This document shows positions 57,757 through 64,000 of a stretch of 64,000 nt of DNA, piece after piece. The stretch lies in NCBI GenBank assembly GCA_029339505.1, contig JAQISU010000041.1, positions 8,591,501 through 8,655,500 on the forward strand. The letters are read 5' to 3'. This DNA is from Unio delphinus (taxonomy: Eukaryota; Mollusca; Bivalvia; Unionida; Unionidae). The first letter of the stretch is position 1. Every line of letters starts with the position of its first letter. The position numbers and the translations under genes were made by a program. Under the pieces are notes generated by a model, which did no database searches, was not told the DNA's origin, and worked only from the letters and a program-made list of their open reading frames with translations.

Positions 57757-58019
57757 GAACAATGCCGATTTTCTGAGTGAACTTCCAGAATTTCTGATCG
57801 ACTTGTGGAAGCAAAAAAGCCGAGGAGATCGTGAGAAAAAAGACGGTTAAACGAACTGACTTGTGGCTAAAAGGACTTGAAGAGCATCGTTTCGAAGAAC
57901 TGGAGAAAATGAAAATAAATTTAGTTTCCCAGGAGTTTCAGACAGCAATGAAGAAATTCGTGTCTCACCTAAAAGACAATGATTCAATGGTGCTGGAGAA
58001 TTGTAAGAGTTCCAGTTAA
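57757..58019 (+). pseudogene. Crotonase-like exon 4 with frameshift
   Basis: Acceptor TTTCAG. One frame (NNADFLSELPEFLIDLWKQK) meets a second (VRKKTVKRTDLWLKGLEEHR through to the TAA) across an A6 tract at about 57,810. The C-terminus is a charged helical extension of about 60 residues, the right length for the HypX end. Confidence 0.7.
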
Positions 58020-58139
58020 CTTAATTCTAATTAGCTCTACTTTTCACAGGTAAATACGACTAATATATGAAGTAAAGCATAAGATAACAAATGTGCACAA
58101 TAAATTTCACTGAAAGATCATTCCGCCAGTAGCTCATGC

Positions 58140-58345
58140 TGACAAAAACTTTAATTATTGTGGCTTAATTGTCGATTATTTTGCTAAATTGTTGATTATT
58201 TTGCTAAACTGTCGATTAGTTTGACTAAATTGTCGCTTATTGTGGCTAACTTGTCGATTAGTTTGCTAAACTGTCGATTATTGTGCTAAACTATCGATTA
58301 GTTTGACTAAATTGTCGATTTTTTTCGCTAAATTGTTTATATTTA
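58140..58345. repeat. Minisatellite of about 20-26 bp
   Basis: About eight units of AATTGTCGATTATTTTGCTA with variants, just beyond the crotonase-like stop codon. Confidence 0.85.
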
Positions 58346-58559
58346 GTATTTATATATTACATTGTACTCGAATATGTTAGCAGTATAGGATCTGACTTTT
58401 CCAACGTTAGTACACAAGCCTAATGGACTGAGAGTTCCATATTTATTGTTGACTATAAAGGTTTTATAAAATATTTTTGTTTGCTGATCAGTAAACTGAT
58501 TCACACCATTTTAAAAGTTAATCAAATAAAGAATTTTCAACAGTGAGTTAATTCCTCAA

Positions 58560-61485
58560 TATATCTAACTCTCTATCTAATCACTCTTAGTATACCAGAT
58601 TGGCATGTTATTATTTCCAGTATACCTCAATACATCGGACTCGACATATAACAGTTCCTCAGTACATCAGATTATCATTCCACCGTGTACATAAATTGGA
58701 AAATATACACTTTCCTTAGTACATCAGGATCAGCATATAATCATTCCTCAGTATATCTGATTTTGCATATAATCATTCCTGAGTATTAAGGACTCGGCAT
58801 ATAATCATTCCTCAGTATATCTGTCTCTGCATAAAATCATTACTCAGAATATCTGACTGCATATATTCATTCCACATAATATCTGACTGCATATAATCAT
58901 TCCTCAGTACATCTGACTCGGCATATAACCATTCCTCAGTACATCAGGATCGGCATATAATCATTCCTAAGTATAACTGACTCTGCATATAATCATTACT
59001 CAGTATATCTTACTCTGCATATAATCATTCCCTAGTATATCTGACTCAGAATATAATCATTCATAAGCAGAACTGACACGGCATATAATCATTCCTAAGT
59101 AGAACTGACTCTGCATATAACCATTACTCAGTATATCTGACTCTACACATAATCATTCCTTAGCATATCTGACTCAGCATATAATCATTCCTAAGCATAA
59201 CTGACGCTGCATATAATCATTACTCAGTATATCTGACACGGCATATAATCATTCCTTGATATATCTGACTAGGCATATGACCACTCCTCAATACATGATA
59301 ATCAGCACATAATCATTCCTAAGTATAACTGACTCTGCATATAATCATTCCTAAGTTTAACTGACTCGGCATATAATCATTCCTCAGTATATCTAACTCT
59401 GCATATAATCATTACTCAGTATATATGACTCTACACATAATCATTCCATAGTATATCTGACTCAGCACATAATCATTTATAAGTATAACTGGCTCGGCAT
59501 ATAATCATTCCTAAGTATACTGACTCTGCATATAATCATTACTAAGTATATCTGACTGCGTATAATCATTCCACAGTATATCTGACTGCATATATTCATT
59601 TTGTAGTATATCTGACTCGGCATATAACCATTCCTCTGTACATCAGGATCGGCATATAATCATTCCTAAGTATAACAAACTCGGCATATAATCATTATTC
59701 AGTATATCTGACTTCATATAATCATTCCGCAGTATATCTGACACGGCATATAATCATTCCTTAATATATCTGACTAGGCATATGACCACTCCTCAATACA
59801 TGATAATCAGCACATAATCATTCCTTAATATATCTGACTAGGCATATGACCATGCCTCAATACATCTGACTCGGAATATAATCATTACTCAGTATATCTG
59901 ACTGTGCATATAACCATTACTCAGTATTTCTGACTCTGCAAATACTCATTCCCTAGTATATCTGACAGAATATAATCATTCATAAGTAGAACTTACTCGG
60001 AATATAATCATTCCTGAGTATTACCGACTGCATATAATCATTCCTCAGTATACCTGTCTCCGCATAAAATCATTACTCAGTATATCTGACTGCATATAAT
60101 CATTCAACAGTATATCTGACTGCATATAATCATTCCTCAGTACATCTGACTCTGCATATAATCATTCCTCAGTATATCTGACTCGGCATATAACCATTCC
60201 TCAGTATATCTGATTCTGCATATAATCATTCCTCAGTATATCTGACTCTTCATATAATCATTCTTCAGTATATTTTACTGGGCATATAATCATTCCTTAG
60301 TATATCTGACTAGGTATATGACCATTTCTCAATACATGAGGATCGGAATATAATCATTCCTAAGTATAACTGACTCGGCATATAATCATTACTCAGTATA
60401 TCTGACTCTGTATATAATCATTCCCTAGTATATCTAACTCAGAATATAATCATTCCTACGTAGAACTGACTCTGCATATAATCATACCTAAGTATAACTG
60501 ACTCTGCATATAACCATTACTCAGTATATCTGACTCGGCATATAACCATTCCTCAGTATATCTGACTCTGTATATAATCATTCCCTAGTATATCTAACTC
60601 AGAATATAATCATTCCTACGTAGAACTGACTCTGCATATAATCATACCTAAGTATAACTGACTCTGCATATAACCATTACTCAGTATATGTGACTCTGCA
60701 TATAATCATTACTCAGTATATCCGACTCTACATATAATCATTCCTTAGTATATATGACTCAGCATATAATCATTCATAAATATAACTGACTCGGCATATA
60801 ATCATTCCACAGTATATCTGACTGCATATAATCATTCCTCAGTACATCTGACTCTGTTTATAATCATTCCTCATTATATCTGACTCGGCATATAACCATT
60901 CCTCAGTACATCAGGATCGGCATATAATCATTCCTAAGTATAACTGACTCGGCATATAATCATTCCTCAGTATATCTGACTCTTCATACAATCATTCCTC
61001 AGTATATCTAACTCGGCATATAATCATTCCTTAGTGTATCTGACTAGGTATATGACCATTTCTCAATACATAAGGATCGGCATATAATCATTCCCTAGTA
61101 TATCTGACTCAGAATATAATGATTCCTAAATAGAACTGACTCTGCATATAATCATTCCTAAGTATAACTGACTCGGCATATAATCATTCCTCAGTATATC
61201 TGACTCTGCATATAATCATTACTCAGTATATCGGACTCTTCATATAATCATTCCTCAGTATATCGGACTCGGCATATAATCATTCCTTAGTATATCTGAC
61301 TAGGTATATGGCCATTTCTCAATACATGAGGATCGGCATATAATCATTCCTAAGTATAACTGACTCGGCAGATAAACATTACTCAGTATATCTGACTCGG
61401 CCTATAATCATTCCTCAGTATAACTAACTGTACATTATCATTTTACCGTGTACATGAATCAGTATATAATCGTTCCGCAGTAAAC
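58560..61485. repeat. 32-bp satellite array, nearly 3 kb
   Basis: About 90 units built on CATATAATCATTCCTCAGTA plus TATCTGACTCGG, with mixed variants (CTGAC/CAGGATCGG, TAAGTATAAC, GGTATATGACCATTTCTCAA). Higher-order duplication is visible: a run of about 200 bp near 60,400-60,500 recurs near 60,560-60,680. No spacers of CRISPR type and no open frame. Confidence 0.95.
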
Positions 61486-61915
61486 CTTAATTAGCAGATG
61501 TTTACTTCTTTTGTATACCTGACTCCGTCTGACTCGCATTCGCATTTGACGCTTTGATGTTCATTTTGTTTCGTGTTTGAAACTAAGTGATTACAACACG
61601 CATGCGTACTACCAGGTCTCTGTCCAAACGATTGGTTTCAAATTATTCTTACATTACGTACTGTTTATTTGCATCCTGGTTAATTTGTCTGTCGCATATA
61701 TTCGAAAATGCCACGTAACGGACATGTGCAATTTTTAAGTTTCTTCAAATGTGCTATTTAATGCAACCAAATATATATTTTCTTTATCTGAGGTCTGTAA
61801 TAAATAAATATATATGTCGTTTTTATTTATCCTTATGGGAGGCTTGTGAATAACGTCGTTAAGGTTAACTGTTATATATTCAAAGCAACTTTCAAGAAAG
61901 CCCTTTTTAGCCTTT

Positions 61916-62076
61916 CCTATCTAATATCATCTGATCTTATTTTCACCAATATTTGATCCGATCTGAACTTATTTTCACCAATATTGTATCTGATCTGATC
62001 TTTTTTTCATCTATATTTTATCTGATCTGATCTTATTTTTATCAATATTTGATCTGATCTTAGCTTATCAATATTT
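61916..62076. repeat. Minisatellite of about 32 bp
   Basis: About five units of TCTGATCTGATCTTATTTTC plus ACCAATATTT. Confidence 0.85.
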
Positions 62077-62342
62077 GCAGACAAACATGTCAGTTGTGAG
62101 AACAAAAATATTTATATTAATAATAAAAAAATGAAGACCGACACAGATGATTAGAGATAAAGTGAATTTTGGTAGATATTGAAATTTTAGAGACTGTTAT
62201 TTACCATTTCCTTCGCGTTTAACTGTATTTGAAACCGCAATTTGATTTTTACTTTCTGTTTTTCTTTAAATTCCAGAACTCAACAGACACAATATGTTCA
62301 GCAACTTAATGTACATATATTATGTATAATATAAATGTGATA

Positions 62343-62492
62343 TCCAGATACATACAACGATACATACAACGATACATACAACGATACACACATACATACA
62401 TACATACATACATACATACATACATACATACATACATACATACATACATACATACATACATACATACATACATACATACATACATACATACA
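62343..62492. repeat. (CATA)n microsatellite with ACATACAACGAT lead
   Basis: Three or four 12-bp ACATACAACGAT units followed by about 27 CATA units. Confidence 0.95.
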
Positions 62493-62499
62493 AGTACCC

Positions 62500-63480
62500 A
62501 TAATGGCATCGCATGTGAAGGGTTGTGGTTAAGTGGCTGGGACAGTCTTACGAAGGGGGACATTATGGAATCTGAAACATAGCTTCCGGTCTTAAATGTT
62601 CCATGTGACACGTCTGTTGTTCTCATTTGATAATATATTTCTCATGATGCCGGATCTGTGACACAATCCCAGCATTTGTATTTGAAACCTTTGTTACAAC
62701 ACTATGGTCTTATACTAAGCAACAGAAAATTGCTTGTATACTTAAACAAATAATGTATATTTTTAAGCTACAAACTGAAAACTGTTGAGGCCCTTAAAGT
62801 ACTGTGAATTCAGTTCTAAAGAATCCTAATAGTTCTATCACAAGTCAAAAGGTACTGAGTACTCTGAATGCATTCCGATCTTTAATATGCTGAGATACAA
62901 AAAGCCTTGAATATGCCGACGTATGACTACTCTAGCTGATGCAATCCAGAATGTCTTTAAATAGATTCACAATAATCCCAAAGGTACGTTTTAGTCCGAA
63001 TAATACATATATCCTGTCAAATTATTACTGAACACATCTAAAATTAGTTCTAAAAAAGACTGATGTTATAGTAGGAATACATATTTGTGCCTATCACAAA
63101 CCTCAGATAAAAAATATGACACAAAAAGAAGTCCAGAATGTGGTTAACTTTCCCATTAAATTCGTATAATGTTCTCTTTCTCAAACCTTCTAAGGTGAGA
63201 ACTCGATTTCAACATGTTTATAAATATTATCTTCAAGTTCAACCCACACACATGGACGAATTTAGGAGCGTAATAAATTGTTTACAAATGCTTAAACTTT
63301 ACCATCATCGACAGAAGTTAAACACATAATGTAGATCTACATAACATCTCCCCTCATAAAGAAGAAGAAAAATGTATACGATAAAGCATTTTATATTTTA
63401 GTTAAATATGCGTATAATATTATACTCAATTAAAATTGCATATAGTTGTGTCTTAGGAGTGACACAAAATATACATAATC
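62500..63480. other. Intergenic, no gene seen
   Basis: Non-repetitive AT-rich sequence. The 63-codon frame at 63,138 is at chance level. Confidence 0.5.
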
Positions 63481-63489
63481 AAAATCATT

Positions 63490-64000
63490 CTTCTATACAG
63501 GTGAAAATGCGTCTGCATTCAGATTAACGTTTTCTTAATCTCTGATTTATGTTTGTTGTTTTGGTTAATCAAAATAAGGGGCTTGTGATCACTGAGTACA
63601 ATAAGAGTAGAAGGAGCAGAACGTGTTGCAAAGTCAATACCAAACAAACATTGCCTCTCAATAGGGAAACATTTCACTGGCGCTAGTTAAGTATTTGTAG
63701 AAAATAGCGCGATGGATGATTTATTCCATTTTTGCCCTTATGACTCAATAATTCATCAAACCATGCGACACTTGCATCAACATAATTATTAATGATTGAC
63801 TGAAATTAGGACCTGAAAGAAATGGTGCGTCTTTACGTATGGCCTTCAATTTATAAAAGGTCTCTTAACATTTAACAGGCCAAGGAAACTTGGATTTCTT
63901 ACATAACAACATGGCCAGGAGTTCAGCAATTATGCAAAATTATGAAAAAATGTCCGATAGTATCTAGAAATGCCCGTTGGCTGCTTCAGTCACTTTTTAA
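63490..64000 (-). mobile_element. Ty3/gypsy RT/RNase H relic, copy 3, runs off the window
   Basis: Minus-strand reading gives an RT end (SGYYRTFFHNFAVIAELL near 63,900-63,960, then KAIRKDAPFLSGPNFSQS near 63,790-63,850) followed by an RNase H part ending LIVLSDHKPLILI near 63,555-63,595. Stops and shifts interrupt it. Same order as copies 1 and 2 but clearly a different family member. Its upstream part lies beyond the right edge. Confidence 0.75.

Larger units (their letters stand above)
55952..58019 (+). pseudogene. HypX/HoxX C-terminal-like crotonase gene, disrupted
   Basis: Four exons (55,952-56,222, 56,609-56,802, 56,909-57,103, 57,757-58,019) encode an enoyl-CoA hydratase/isomerase fold: FYNGAMDKVQC, VLMGGDRFFSSGIN across the first junction, the oxyanion-hole loop QGNAGAGVAMLASAADIIV, and GSE-stop-WTYFLPQRVG. 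The last block, with GNAGAG, is characteristic of the crotonase domain of hydrogenase maturation factor HypX rather than mitochondrial hydratases. Lesions: TAG in exon 3 at the conserved Tyr before WTY, and a one-base excess in an A6 run near 57,813 that shifts frame inside exon 4. Exon 1 enters in phase 0 without a start codon, so upstream exons are missing. A relic, or a gene with assembly errors. Confidence 0.75.

Noticed and set aside
55952..58019. Bacterial contamination as the source of the HypX-like sequence
   Set aside because: The coding parts are split by GT-AG introns in matching phase, one intron carries a host SINE, and the base composition matches the surroundings.
58560..61485. 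Possible CRISPR array (regular 32-bp repeats)
   Set aside because: Units abut with no unique spacers, variants grade into each other, and the host is clearly eukaryotic. This is a satellite.

Overview
This is AT-rich eukaryotic DNA from an invertebrate. Genes are split by GT-AG introns, (TA)n microsatellites and minisatellites are abundant, and there are decayed Ty3/gypsy and CR1/L2-like retroelements and tRNA-headed SINEs. The SINE core, a HypX-like crotonase gene with introns and the overall texture suggest a lophotrochozoan, most likely a mollusc. That assignment is an inference.

Left end (1 to about 11,600): a decayed endogenous DNA virus or Maverick/Polinton/adintovirus-like element, read almost wholly on the minus strand and running off the left edge. 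From high to low coordinates it holds basic and coiled-coil ORFs, a minor virion-like ORF, a capsid-like protein, a small membrane-segment protein, an adenain-like protease, a fibre-like coiled-coil protein, further virion-like ORFs, and a family B DNA polymerase fused to an SF1 helicase. Nearly every gene is broken by stops or frameshifts. A second piece of this kind of element lies at 38,936-39,458: a truncated packaging ATPase divergent from a short intact zinc-ribbon ORF.

Middle (about 19.5-51.7 kb): a small array of Ig-like cell-surface receptor genes on the plus strand. Copy A (19,557-29,600) can be followed through eight exons: signal peptide, two Ig-like domains, stalk, transmembrane segment and a tyrosine-containing tail. 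Its third exon has GG where the donor GT should be. Copy C (39,663-42,160) is a 3' half: stalk, transmembrane exon and a different tail with a canonical ITIM. Copy B (48,898-51,282) is a 5' half and a pseudogene, inside a roughly 3.2 kb segmental duplication of copy A's 5' part. The stalk exon and its flanks also occur as a decayed tandem copy at about 23,640.

Right end (52-64 kb): a crotonase-like gene resembling the C-terminal domain of HypX/HoxX (four exons, 55,952-58,019, with one TAG stop and one frameshift), several minisatellites, a nearly 3 kb array of a 32-bp satellite (about 58,560-61,480), and a gypsy RT/RNase H relic running off the right edge. Two related gypsy relics lie at about 14.5-16.1 kb and 43.3-45.0 kb. 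The remaining sequence (12.1-13.9, 16.2-19.5, 29.6-38.9, 46.6-48.5, 52.1-53.2, 54.1-55.3 and 62.5-63.4 kb) shows no gene I can support.
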